Source: a virus. From it: DNA of 35,481 nt. Made by a program: the position numbers and the translations under genes. The DNA is taken from the IMG/VR virus record IMGVR_UViG_3300036822_000046, positions 1 to 35,481 of that record; one strand, 5' to 3'. This document shows, in pieces, positions 1 to 7,118 of the stretch (position 1 is its first letter; each line of letters starts with the position of its first letter). The notes below the pieces were generated by a model. The model was not told the DNA's origin, did not search any database, and saw only the letters and a program-made list of their open reading frames with translations.

Positions 1-34
1 GTATTACTATACTGTACCCGTTTTGCTCTACTGT
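1..34 (+). promoter_or_regulatory. possible promoter or operator upstream of the first gene
   Basis: TATACT at 8-13 would serve as a -10 box for the plus-strand gene at 75; its -35 would lie outside the window. The decamer GCTCTACTGT at 25-34 recurs exactly at 7157-7166 in the origin-like region, and TACTGT also occurs at 11-16. A shared regulator site is possible. The call rests on short motifs only. Confidence 0.3.
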
Positions 35-74
35 CAAGGGGTTTCCGCGACGGCGCGAGCCCCGGACAAGAACC

Positions 75-326
75 GTGCCAAGTTTGCGGCTGATCGAGCG
101 GATTTCGCAGGAAATCGCAGGCGAAAACAGACCCATCACCCCAGCCGATAGGCTCGAGGCGCGATCCATCATTTCGGATGCTGACGAGGTCGTGGAGTGG
201 CGATTCGGGGAGGTGATCTGGTGGCGCGTCGAGCGGCTGGCGATCGAGCTTGCCCGCTATCACCGGGCGCACCCGGTCGATTGTTCCTTGAATGTGGATG
301 ACAGGCAGGGCAAACTGTGCCTGTAG
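75..326 (+). CDS. hypothetical protein, 83 aa
   Basis: I do not recognise this family. The reading frame opens with GTG and has no strong Shine-Dalgarno; GGACAAG lies just upstream. The product is charged and mostly helical in character, with a Trp-rich centre (EWRFGEVIWWRVERL) and no membrane segment. It is transcribed toward the end of the minus-strand fibre operon, so the two units converge around 330-528. Upstream lies a possible -10 box and a decamer shared with the 7.1 kb regulatory region, which would fit an early gene. The ORF is short, so chance coding is possible. Confidence 0.5.
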   Translation: MPSLRLIERISQEIAGENRPITPADRLEARSIISDADEVVEWRFGEVIWWRVERLAIELARYHRAHPVDCSLNVDDRQGKLCL

Positions 327-482
327 GCCAGCGGTGCGTCGCGAAAGACGCGTCTGGCGATCCAAGCGAGACGACGGCGGCCCATTGCCTAGCGCAACTG
401 GGTCGCTTCGGCCGCCGGGCCGTAAAGTCCTGTTCATTCAGGTGGCCCGGCGTGCGAGTTTTGGGAACGTCCCCGAGCGGAC

Positions 483-521
483 GGGGCGGCCGAGCCGTGT
501 TGAGGCTAGATGTGCCGCCCC
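483..521. terminator. nested hairpin after the fibre operon
   Basis: GGGGCGGC (483-490) pairs with GCCGCCCC (514-521), and an inner AGCC/GGCT pair sits in the loop. It lies just past the last minus-strand gene and before the convergent plus gene, where a terminator is expected. There is no T-tract on either side, so a factor-independent terminator is not proven. The rest of 327-528 shows no gene I can support. Confidence 0.35.
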
Positions 522-528
522 ACTCGCC

Positions 529-648
529 TCACGCGTCGACCGGGACGATCTTGAAGCCGTGCAGCCAGAGCCGGGCGAGGATCGCGTCGACGGCCGCGAC
601 CACTTCGGGCGTCAGATCGAGCCCGAGCTGATCGGCCACCGCCTGCAA
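529..648 (-). CDS. small hypothetical protein, 39 aa
   Basis: This is the last gene of the fibre operon. The proposed start is TTG at 648, preceded by GAGG with a 5-base spacer. An in-frame CTG that overlaps the stop of the preceding gene would add about seven residues. The product reads as one amphipathic helical pair (VADQLGLDLTPEVVAAVDAI) followed by ARLWLHGFKIVPVD, with no known domain. The same frame stays open further upstream, but that stretch is an arginine-rich shadow of the neighbouring gene. Function unknown. Confidence 0.5.
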   Translation of the reverse strand: MQAVADQLGLDLTPEVVAAVDAILARLWLHGFKIVPVDA

Positions 649-665
649 AATGGCCTCGCGGGCGG

Positions 666-848
666 TCAGAATCGGTAGCCGGTCAAGAGCAGGATCAGGA
701 CGACGATCAGGATGAGCCCCACGACGCCCATCCCGCCGTAGCCGGTCCCGTAGCCTGCCCGCCACGGCGCCCCTGCGTAGGGTCCGGCGAGGCCGCCGAC
801 GAGGAGCAGGATCAGGACGATCAGAACGACGATCGCGACCGGGCTCAA
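666..848 (-). CDS. DUF3309-like small membrane protein
   Basis: A 60-aa protein made of two hydrophobic helices, residues about 4-20 and 41-57, joined by a Gly/Tyr/Trp linker (GAPWRAGYGTGYGGMGVVG). This helix-WxxxYGYGP-helix layout resembles the DUF3309 family of small bacterial membrane proteins, which usually run 50-55 aa. The start is TTG, with AAGG about eight bases upstream and overlapping the stop of the preceding gene (TTGA). A two-helix protein near the end of a fibre operon could also be a second holin or a superinfection factor, but nothing in the sequence decides this. Confidence 0.6.
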   Translation of the reverse strand: MSPVAIVVLIVLILLLVGGLAGPYAGAPWRAGYGTGYGGMGVVGLILIVVLILLLTGYRF

Positions 849-1036
849 TGCTCGACCTTCTCACCCGAGTTGGGGCGATGCGACTGCCCCGCAGGCGCGA
901 CCGCATCTCCGGGCTGCTGCGCCCGGAGCTGCTCGCCGATCTTCATGATCAAGGGATTCGCCACGTTCCAAGGGGCTTGCGATAGGATCTGAAGGAGCTG
1001 GTTCCACTCCTGCGTCTCGAGGCGGACCTCAATCAT
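845..1036 (-). CDS. hypothetical protein, 63 aa
   Basis: The start is taken at the internal ATG at 1036 because GGAGG lies five bases upstream; the ATG at 1048 has no ribosome site. The product begins MIEVRLETQEWNQLLQILSQ, continues with a NPLIMKIGEQLRAQ helix and ends in a disordered Pro/Ser/Gly tail. The helix-loop-helix with a conserved-looking Trp resembles small proteins often placed after phage fibre genes, but I cannot name a family. It overlaps the stop of the Gly-rich protein upstream and the start of the membrane peptide downstream, so translation is probably coupled. Confidence 0.6.
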   Translation of the reverse strand: MIEVRLETQEWNQLLQILSQAPWNVANPLIMKIGEQLRAQQPGDAVAPAGQSHRPNSGEKVEH

Positions 1037-1823
1037 GCCAGCCTCCATGACCGTACCAGCCCGACGCCGGGACGTTGACGCAACCGCTGCTGCCAGACCC
1101 GCCAGACGCGTCGGCCCAGCAATATTCGGTCACGACGCAGAGGCCCGAGCCGCCCGCGCCGCCGACGGCGGTTGACGGCGGGGCTTGGTTGATCATGCCG
1201 CCGGAGCCGCCTGCCCCGGTGTTGGCCGCGCCGGGATTGCCGTTCGATGTCCCCGGAGCGCCAGCGACGGTGATGCTGTTGCCGCCTAAGATCGCTCCGC
1301 CCATGCCGCCAACCGGGACCGCGACTTCCAACGTCGGGAACACCTGTAGAGCGCCGGTCTGGCCGCTCGCGCCGGGGAAGGCGAGGTCGCCGATGCCGGG
1401 AACGCCGCCATTTCCGGGAGCGCCGTCGCCGCCCGGTTCAGCGTAGCCGTTGCCGTTGCCGCCAGTGCCGCCGTTGGCGACGCACAGCGCCCCGAAGCTG
1501 GTCGCCGTCCCATTGCCGCCAACCGGGATGGTCCCGCCGCTGCCGCCAGCGCCGATGGTGACGACGACGCCGCCCAGAACCAAGGACGCGGGGACCGTCT
1601 TACGCGACCAACCGCCAGACCCGCCGCCGCCGCCGCTGATGCACCACGTCGCCGCGCCCGCGTTCTGCGCCGTCCCGCCGCCGCCGCCAGCGCCATAGCA
1701 ATCGGCCACGGCGAACATCAGCCCCGGCGAGGGCATGTAGGTGCCCGAGGCGGTGAAGGTCTGGACGACGATCCGCATCCCCGGAGTGGTGACGCACGGA
1801 TTCGGGGGGCAAAGCGCGTTCAT
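1029..1823 (-). CDS. glycine-rich tail tip or fibre-associated protein
   Basis: A 264-aa protein. After an N-terminal segment with RIVVQTFTASGTYMPSPGLM it becomes a long run of Gly-rich turns (GAGGGGG, GGGGGSGG, GAGGSGG, GGTGGNGN), a pattern known from phage tip adhesins and Gly-rich receptor-binding domains. The FTASGTYMPSPG segment is typical of the short beta module that precedes these glycine-rich regions. It follows the fibre gene with an ATGA overlap and probably acts with it at the distal tail. Five cysteines are present. Specific receptor unknown. Confidence 0.7.
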   Translation of the reverse strand: MNALCPPNPCVTTPGMRIVVQTFTASGTYMPSPGLMFAVADCYGAGGGGGTAQNAGAATWCISGGGGGSGGWSRKTVPASLVLGGVVVTIGAGGSGGTIPVGGNGTATSFGALCVANGGTGGNGNGYAEPGGDGAPGNGGVPGIGDLAFPGASGQTGALQVFPTLEVAVPVGGMGGAILGGNSITVAGAPGTSNGNPGAANTGAGGSGGMINQAPPSTAVGGAGGSGLCVVTEYCWADASGGSGSSGCVNVPASGWYGHGGWHD

Positions 1824-4213
1824 GCGGTCCTCGCTTCAAGCTGTTCGATGCGTCTCACCAGTTCCTTGACGGCGTTGACGAGCGCGTAGGCCAGATTGCT
1901 GGCGTTGAGGGTCCGCAGATCGTCAACCGGATTGCCGTCGATGAAGCCCGCCAGCTTGCCGACGATGCCGGGGAACACGAGTTCCGCTTCCTGCGCGACG
2001 AGGCCGACGAACTTGGTGCGATTCTTGGCCGCCTCCGCGTGCATCGAAACCTCGCCGCGTTGCAGCGCATCGTTTCCCTTGTAGACGTACTCGACCGGGC
2101 GCAGCGCGAGGACTTCCTTGAGGCCGATGGCATAGTCGCCCTCGACCGTCTTGATCCGGGCGTCCGACAGAGCGGACCACGAGCCGCCGCCGTTCTGGTA
2201 GCCGAGGCCGTTCTGCAACAGGAAATTGTGAGGGCCGCCAGCCGCCATTGCGATGTCGCCGTTGAAGGACAGCGTGCCGATGGTGCCGTTGCCGAGGACG
2301 ATCGAGCCGGTGTTGCTGGTGATGTTCACGGCGTTGCCGCCGGTCAAGTTCATGCCGCCGCCAGCGCCGCATGTGATGTTGATGTTGCCGCTTGGCCCCA
2401 TGGCGATGTTCGCCAAGCTGGCGACGTTGTTGAAAAAAACGGTGCTCTGCCCCTGCGCCCAGTACCATTGCGAAATCGGCCCGCCGGAACTGTTGTTCAG
2501 TTGGAAGGTGCAATTTCCGGCGGAGTATTGCTGCGCGACGATGGTGTCCTGCACTCTGACGACGCCGCCTTGGCCAGCATTGACGATCAGGCCGCCGCTC
2601 AACGTCCCGCCCGTGAGCAGCAGATAATTGGCGAGCGCCGAGGCCGCCGCGCGCGAGGTGTCGACCGGGTGGACGTGGTTGCCAGCGGACCATGCGGTGC
2701 TGTTGCCCGCGTTCGCCGTCCCGTTCATCAGCGGCAGCGCGGTCGAGGCGGCCGGGATGGTGACGACGGTGGTCACGTCGAGGGCGGTCAGCGTCACCGC
2801 GCCGGTCCTGCCGTTGAAGCTGGCGACGCCCGCAATCGCCGCGATCGCCGCCTGAATGAAGGCGCACGTCGCCAGTTGCGTCGTGTTCGTTCCGGGCGGA
2901 GCGGTGGGGGCGGTCGGGATGCCGTACAGAGCTGGCGAGCCGAGCGGGGCGCCGCCGGCGGCCGAGATGTCGTTCGAGCTCAACGTCACTACGCCAGCCC
3001 GCCCGTTGAAGCTGATCACCCCGGCGTCAATCGCCGTGAGCGTGTCCTGCACGAATTGGGTGGTGGCTAGCAGGCTCGAACTGTTGCCGATGGCGGGGGT
3101 CGGGGCGGTCGGCGTGCCGATGAAATTCGGGCTGTTAAGCGGGGCATAGCCGCTCAGGTTGACGAGGGCGGCCGTGACGAAGGCGCATGTCGCGATCTGA
3201 GTGGTGTTCGTGCCCGGCCCGGCGGTCGGAGCCGTGGGCGAACCGAGGAAGGCCGGAGACTGGATGGGCGCTCCCCCGGCGTCGATCACGTCGGTGGTGT
3301 TGAGCGTGACCGCGCCAGTGCGGGTGTTGAACGAGGCGACGCCCACCGTCGCCTCCGCGACGGCGTTCATGACGAACGCGGTGGTCGCGAGCTGCGCGGT
3401 CGAGTTGCCGGGCGCCGCGGTGGCGGCGGTCGGCAGGCCGAGGAAGGCCGGGCTGGTGAGCGGCGCGAACTGAGTGCCGACTTGTGCGGCGAGCTGGTTG
3501 ACCACGGCGACGACGAACGCGGTGGTCGCGATCGAGGTCGAATTGTCGGCCGGGCTGACCGGCGGCGACGGCGCGGTCGGGTTGCCGATGAAGGCGGGCG
3601 AATCGAGCGGCGCGAAGCCGTGCCCGGCGGAGTTAGCGATCGTCAGGATCGGGGAGCCGCCAACCGTGGCGGCCCCGTTGGGAACGGCGAGGTTGCCGTT
3701 GACGATCAGGTTGCAGACTTCGGCGAGGCTGGCGACGTTGAGGTTGGCGGCGTCGAGGGTCTGCAAGACGTTCGCATAGCTCGCCGTCAGATTGGTCTGG
3801 ACGACGGCGCTGGCCATGTTCGCCGTGCCGCCGACTTGCATGTCGCCGGAGACGCCCAAGCTCGTAATTTGCGCCTGAACGAAGCTCGCGAGGTCCGCGT
3901 TGAGCGTCCCGATCGAGCCCCACGTCGCGTTCAGATTGACGATGCACGCCTGCTGCGCGTCGACGAGCCCGAACGCGCCGTTGGCGAATTGCAGCGAGCC
4001 GCCCTGCACGGACTCGACTTGGAGCTGGCCGCCGATCGCCATGTCGGCGCCGGGGCTGGCGAGGGCCGTCGAGACGAGCGCGGCCGGGCCGATCGACAGG
4101 TAGGCGCCGCCGAGTCCCCGTTGCAGCAAGAGCGAGTCCGAGGGGATGGCGTTGCCGGTCGGCGGATAGCCAGCGACTTGGCGAACGTTGAGGACGAGGT
4201 CCGAGCTGGGCAT
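1820..4213 (-). CDS. tail fibre protein with C-terminal S74 intramolecular chaperone
   Basis: The product is 797 aa and starts at ATG 4213, overlapping the stop of the adaptor gene (TGATG). The N-terminal 200 residues are beta-rich. Residues about 200-440 hold at least five copies of a module with the core SPAFxGxPTAPT followed by a stretch ending in ATTAFV, a repeat familiar from phage side-tail fibres. VASFNGRTGAVTL segments occur between repeats. The last 115 residues form a peptidase_S74 domain: SALSDARIKTVEGDYAIGLK begins it near residue 681, and the Ser before Asp-Ala-Arg is the expected self-cleavage point. Further on come FVGLVAQEAE and a final coiled coil. In this family the domain helps the fibre trimerise and is then cut off. 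Role: host recognition. Confidence 0.9.
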   Translation of the reverse strand: MPSSDLVLNVRQVAGYPPTGNAIPSDSLLLQRGLGGAYLSIGPAALVSTALASPGADMAIGGQLQVESVQGGSLQFANGAFGLVDAQQACIVNLNATWGSIGTLNADLASFVQAQITSLGVSGDMQVGGTANMASAVVQTNLTASYANVLQTLDAANLNVASLAEVCNLIVNGNLAVPNGAATVGGSPILTIANSAGHGFAPLDSPAFIGNPTAPSPPVSPADNSTSIATTAFVVAVVNQLAAQVGTQFAPLTSPAFLGLPTAATAAPGNSTAQLATTAFVMNAVAEATVGVASFNTRTGAVTLNTTDVIDAGGAPIQSPAFLGSPTAPTAGPGTNTTQIATCAFVTAALVNLSGYAPLNSPNFIGTPTAPTPAIGNSSSLLATTQFVQDTLTAIDAGVISFNGRAGVVTLSSNDISAAGGAPLGSPALYGIPTAPTAPPGTNTTQLATCAFIQAAIAAIAGVASFNGRTGAVTLTALDVTTVVTIPAASTALPLMNGTANAGNSTAWSAGNHVHPVDTSRAAASALANYLLLTGGTLSGGLIVNAGQGGVVRVQDTIVAQQYSAGNCTFQLNNSSGGPISQWYWAQGQSTVFFNNVASLANIAMGPSGNINITCGAGGGMNLTGGNAVNITSNTGSIVLGNGTIGTLSFNGDIAMAAGGPHNFLLQNGLGYQNGGGSWSALSDARIKTVEGDYAIGLKEVLALRPVEYVYKGNDALQRGEVSMHAEAAKNRTKFVGLVAQEAELVFPGIVGKLAGFIDGNPVDDLRTLNASNLAYALVNAVKELVRRIEQLEARTA

Positions 4214-4530
4214 CAGCTTGTGTCCGCGCAGAGGACGAAGGCCGTCCTGGGCCAGACGTTCCCCGCCGAATCGGTCGCCGTCCACTTGATCTGGTAATCG
4301 GTGCCGGAAACGCCGCCGCTGAAAGTGGCATAAATCGCGCGGCCGCGCACGCCCACCGGGCCGATCGTCCATTGCGCCGTGACGTCGACCGGGGCGGCGG
4401 TGTTCGTAAGTACCCGGACTGTTCCCTGTTCGACCCCAACGCCCACGGGGATAATGGGCGAAAAGTCAAATCCAAACGAACAGCTTTCCCCCGGCGCGAA
4501 CTCCGGGGTGTAGCGGCGCGACAGCGGCAT
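4213..4530 (-). CDS. fibre-associated beta-sandwich protein
   Basis: A 105-aa all-beta protein. Features include FAPGESCSFGFDFSPIIPVG, alternating hydrophobic strands, and a C-terminal DYQIKWTATDSAGNVWPRT segment that resembles an Ig-like strand pair. Small proteins with this fold and the YxIxxTATDSAGN signature commonly sit directly upstream of fibre genes and link the fibre to the tail. Both ends overlap their neighbours by a single base (TGATG), so it is translated with them. The function is inferred from fold and position, and no catalytic residues are seen. Confidence 0.65.
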   Translation of the reverse strand: MPLSRRYTPEFAPGESCSFGFDFSPIIPVGVGVEQGTVRVLTNTAAPVDVTAQWTIGPVGVRGRAIYATFSGGVSGTDYQIKWTATDSAGNVWPRTAFVLCADTS

Positions 4531-4736
4531 CAGCGTGACGCCGAGCGCGGAAAATAGCGGTCATAGTTCCGCGGCCTCGATCGAGGCTGGCCGCGCCAGT
4601 TGCCGCGCGGCAGCGGGCGGAACACCGGACGGTCCTCACGGTCCTGCCGGAAGAACCTCGAGGCGGTGTCGAACGGCCGGGTGTTGTCGCCCCAATCGTC
4701 CATCCGCCCGGCATAGGTCCCCTCGATGCGAGCCAT
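4530..4736 (-). CDS. hypothetical protein, 68 aa, Arg-rich
   Basis: The sequence opens MARIEGTYAGRMDDWGDNTR and carries on as a polar chain with 15 arginines, most in RPLPRGNWRGQPRSRPRNYD near the C-terminus. No domain is recognisable and the protein is probably disordered. It ends on the start codon of the adaptor (TGATG overlap) and begins four bases after the stop of the gene upstream. GGTGA is the only ribosome-site-like sequence, so coupling is likely. A minor structural or assembly role is a guess from position. Confidence 0.6.
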   Translation of the reverse strand: MARIEGTYAGRMDDWGDNTRPFDTASRFFRQDREDRPVFRPLPRGNWRGQPRSRPRNYDRYFPRSASR

Positions 4737-4739
4737 GCG

Positions 4740-5024
4740 TCACCAGCCGATTCGCCGCGTGTCTTCGACGAAGCGCGCGGTCAGCATCCGGTTCACCCAG
4801 ACCGCAGCCTCGCCGATCAGCGCCCCGTCTGGATCCGCGAGGTAGGCCGCGCCGGGATCCCGGACAACGGATGGTGGCGATAGCAGAGTGGGTCCTGGGT
4901 CGAGCGGCAGCGCAGACAGGACGCGCTCACGACCAAGAGGGTTGGGCCTGCCGATCGGGAGGCCGAACGCCGCCGGGTCGACGACGACAGACGGTCTAAG
5001 GCTTGGGTGTCTGAGGTGTTCCAT
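4740..5024 (-). CDS. hypothetical protein, 94 aa, first gene of fibre operon
   Basis: The product has a Pro/Leu-rich, likely unstructured N-terminal half (VDPAAFGLPIGRPNPLGRER) and an amphipathic C-terminal half with EAAVWVNRMLTARFVEDTRR. No family recognised. It starts the minus-strand fibre operon, so the promoter should lie in the 113-bp gap shared with the divergent plus-strand genes. Codon use matches its neighbours. Confidence 0.55.
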   Translation of the reverse strand: MEHLRHPSLRPSVVVDPAAFGLPIGRPNPLGRERVLSALPLDPGPTLLSPPSVVRDPGAAYLADPDGALIGEAAVWVNRMLTARFVEDTRRIGW

Positions 5025-5075
5025 GACACAAGCGGCGCCCCGTTGGCGTGGGTGCGCGGCGAGCGTAGCATGGAA

Positions 5076-5102
5076 AGGGCGGCGCCTGCGAGACGCCGCC
5101 CT
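5076..5102. other. 9-bp GC hairpin in the divergent gap
   Basis: AGGGCGGCG (5076-5084) pairs perfectly with CGCCGCCCT (5094-5102) across a 9-base loop. It sits between the divergent fibre operon (start 5024) and the plus-strand gene at 5138. It could be a regulator site or a leader hairpin. No clear -10/-35 pair is visible on either strand in this gap. Confidence 0.4.
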
Positions 5103-5137
5103 AACCGAGATGCCAGATCACGACGAATGAACGGGCA

Positions 5138-5527
5138 ATGCCAAATGTAGGCCAAACTCCCCAAGACAGCAACCGTTTAGCGGAGTTCGAGGCGTCCCTC
5201 GACGCGCTCCAACGCGAGCCCGCGTGTCCGCTTAACCCGGTTGAGCAGACACGCCCCTACCCCGGCGATCATCCCTGCGAAATTGCAGGCTGCGGCGACA
5301 ACGCCCCGTTTGGCTTCGCCGCGATCCCCCGCCGCGTCTGGTTCTGCAAGAAACACATGGAGGAATTATGCCCGATGCCGATCCTGCCGCCGTCTTCCGC
5401 GCCCTCTGCGAAACCCGCGCCCTACGCTGGAGGACCGGCGCGATCGCCGCCGAACATGGCGGAGACGGCTGGATCGGACATGCAGTTGACCCTCTTCAAC
5501 GATGGGCCGTCGACAAAGGGCTCGTAG
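5138..5527 (+). CDS. small zinc-finger-like protein
   Basis: A 129-aa frame whose first 78 residues look coding. They include a Cys/His cluster, CEIAGCGDNAPFGFAAIPRR then WFCKKHMEE, which fits a C-x4-C...C-x2-H metal site common in small phage proteins. The last 53 residues overlap the next gene in another frame and are low-complexity (PPSSAPSAKPAPYAGGPARSP), but they end in MQLTLFNDG, resembling the bacterial sliding-clamp box QL[SD]LF. The tail may therefore be real or a by-product of the overlap. The start ATG at 5138 has only a GGGCA-type ribosome site. It lies two genes upstream of the replicative helicase. Confidence 0.55.
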   Translation: MPNVGQTPQDSNRLAEFEASLDALQREPACPLNPVEQTRPYPGDHPCEIAGCGDNAPFGFAAIPRRVWFCKKHMEELCPMPILPPSSAPSAKPAPYAGGPARSPPNMAETAGSDMQLTLFNDGPSTKGS

Positions 5528-5595
5528 ACCGCATCGGCCAAGACGCCGTGCAAGCGATCATGGCGGAAGCTTTTAAGGGGGCGCGTCGTGGCTAG
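5368..5595 (+). CDS. hypothetical protein, 75 aa
   Basis: The start is ATG 5368, set by GGAGG six bases upstream. The product is helical: MPDADPAAVFRALCETRALR, then AVDPLQRWAVDKGLVDRIGQ and DAVQAIMAEAF. It ends across the GTG start of the helicase gene (8-base overlap), so the two are probably coupled. About 160 bases of its 5' half overlap the tail of the preceding gene out of frame. The family is not recognised. A helper role for replication is suggested only by position. Confidence 0.65.
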   Translation: MPDADPAAVFRALCETRALRWRTGAIAAEHGGDGWIGHAVDPLQRWAVDKGLVDRIGQDAVQAIMAEAFKGARRG

Positions 5596-6820
5596 AGGTC
5601 CGCGCATCGTCACCACGGGCTGGGCGCAGCTCCTTCGCCGCGACGGGCGCGGCGCCACCATCGTCGACCTTGGCAACATGATGATCGTCTTGCGGGCCAA
5701 TCCCGATTTCAACGTCTGCTTTGAGTTCGACGAAATGCAGCAAGCGGTCGTGGTCCGGGCGCCGCCACCGATCTGTCAGGGCGCCGATCCGGGCGCTCCC
5801 TTCCCCCGATTCGCTGACCCGGAAGACGTGACCCGGCTGCAGGAGTGGATGCACACGGTGGGCGGGCTCAAGCGACTAGGCCGCGAAAACGTCGAGCATG
5901 GGCTCGAACTGTTCGCCCGCGAGCGATGCGTCCACCCGCTCCGAATGTGGCTGCGCACCCGCGAAATCGGCGTCCGCCAGCCGGTCCTCGAAAACTGGCT
6001 GTCCTACGCGCTGGGCTGTCCGAACGACGCCTATCACCGGGAAGTCGGGCTGCGATTCGCCATCGCGATGGTCGCCCGGATCATGGAGCCCGGTTGCCAA
6101 GCCGACTACATGCTCGTCCTTGAAGGCCCGCAAGGCGAGGAAAAATCAGCCTTTTGCCGGATGCTCGCCGGGCCGGAATACTTCTCCGACCACATCCCGA
6201 CGATCGACGGCGACCAGATCCGCGCCTCCATGCACATGCGCGGCAAATGGCTGATCGAAATCTCCGAGCTCGCCGCGATCAGCAAAGCAGATGTCGAAGT
6301 CCTCAAGAGCTTCATCACCCGCCGGGTCGAAATCTACGTGCCCAAATACGGGCGCAAGGAGCGGCGCGAGCCGCGCCAATGCCTGTTCATCGGCACAACC
6401 AACACGGATGATTGGATCAAGGATGAAACCGGAGGTAGGCGCTTCTGGCCGGTCAAGGTGGTCAAGGTCGACCTCGACTGGCTGGAGGAATACCGCGACC
6501 AGTTGTTCGCCGAAGCCGTCGAAGCCTACGACGCTGGCGTCGCCCATTGGCCAACCCGCGACTTCGAACGGCGCGTCATCGCCCCCCAACAGAAGGCCCG
6601 CCAGTTCTATGACGCTTGGGAGGAAACCATCCGCGATTTCATAGACTTCCAGCAAACCACAACCATCATGGCAATCGGTTTTCACCTGACCCAATCGAGC
6701 GGTCGCGTCGGCATGCTCGAACAGAAGCGAATCGCCACAATTTTGAAGAAGCTGAAATGGACGAAAGGTCACGACTCCAAAGGCAACGCCATATGGCGGA
6801 AACCCCAAGAACAGAACTGA
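5588..6820 (+). CDS. VapE-type replicative helicase/ATPase (PF05272-like)
   Basis: The product is 410 aa and starts with GTG behind AAGGGGG. It shows the ordered motifs of virulence-associated E family helicases: Walker A region LEGPQGEEKSAF (residues 178-189), Walker B-like KWLIEISEL (220-228), sensor CLFIGTTNTDDW (266-276), and an arginine motif ETGGRRFWPV (280-289). These proteins act as superfamily-3-like DNA helicases in phage and satellite replication. The Walker A glycine before Lys186 is replaced by Glu. The C-terminal 70 residues look like a small winged-helix. No primase domain is present, so priming would come from elsewhere. An origin-like region follows directly. Confidence 0.85.
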   Translation: MARGPRIVTTGWAQLLRRDGRGATIVDLGNMMIVLRANPDFNVCFEFDEMQQAVVVRAPPPICQGADPGAPFPRFADPEDVTRLQEWMHTVGGLKRLGRENVEHGLELFARERCVHPLRMWLRTREIGVRQPVLENWLSYALGCPNDAYHREVGLRFAIAMVARIMEPGCQADYMLVLEGPQGEEKSAFCRMLAGPEYFSDHIPTIDGDQIRASMHMRGKWLIEISELAAISKADVEVLKSFITRRVEIYVPKYGRKERREPRQCLFIGTTNTDDWIKDETGGRRFWPVKVVKVDLDWLEEYRDQLFAEAVEAYDAGVAHWPTRDFERRVIAPQQKARQFYDAWEETIRDFIDFQQTTTIMAIGFHLTQSSGRVGMLEQKRIATILKKLKWTKGHDSKGNAIWRKPQEQN

Positions 6821-6902
6821 CCCACTGACCGTCCTGAGCCTCGCGCCTTTAGAGGACTTCAAGATACGCACATATGGGTTTCATGGGGGTCTAGAGGGAA
6901 AA

Positions 6903-6976
6903 GGGTCAGGAGGGTCAGTAGGGTCAGTAGGGTCTGGCGCGGCCCGAACTCGGAAAATTTTTCCAAAAGGAAAATG
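6903..6976. repeat. 9-bp tandem repeats beside an AT-rich block; origin-like
   Basis: Four 9-bp units begin at 6903, 6912, 6921 and 6930: GGGTCAGGA, GGGTCAGTA, GGGTCAGTA, GGGTCTGGC. Fourteen bases later, 6952-6974 is rich in A and T, with overlapping palindromes GGAAAATTTTTCC and TTTTCC-AAAA-GGAAAA. Iteron-like repeats next to an easily melted block, just after the helicase gene and between convergent units, fit a replication origin. The AT block could instead be a bidirectional terminator. Confidence 0.45.
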
Positions 6977-7118
6977 GGTTAGGCGTTTCAGCCTTGGTAA
7001 AAACATCGGACCTGCTGCGCAGGCGATCCGCACAGCCGACCCAGAGACGTTTCGGAGAATCCGAAGTTCCTTCGTGGTCTTCGGCCTGTCAGCATGCGAG
7101 GGTATAGTGAGGGCGCCG

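Noticed and set aside
1029-1823. Glycine-rich repeats considered as a diversity-generating retroelement target
   Set aside because: No reverse transcriptase or template repeat was seen in the window; glycine richness alone is usual for tip adhesins.
2039-3070. Long plus-strand ORF (343 aa) opposite the tail fibre
   Set aside because: Arg/Gly/Val-rich shadow of the fibre repeats in GC-rich DNA, with no ribosome site and no domain; the minus-strand fibre and its S74 domain are clear.
2850-3630. Repeats at regular spacing, considered as a CRISPR array
   Set aside because: They are in-frame protein repeats of the tail fibre with imperfect DNA identity, not short identical repeats with unique spacers.
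5023-5130. Plus-strand 35-aa ORF in the divergent gap
   Set aside because: No ribosome site; it overlaps the start of the minus-strand fibre operon and the hairpin at 5076-5102.
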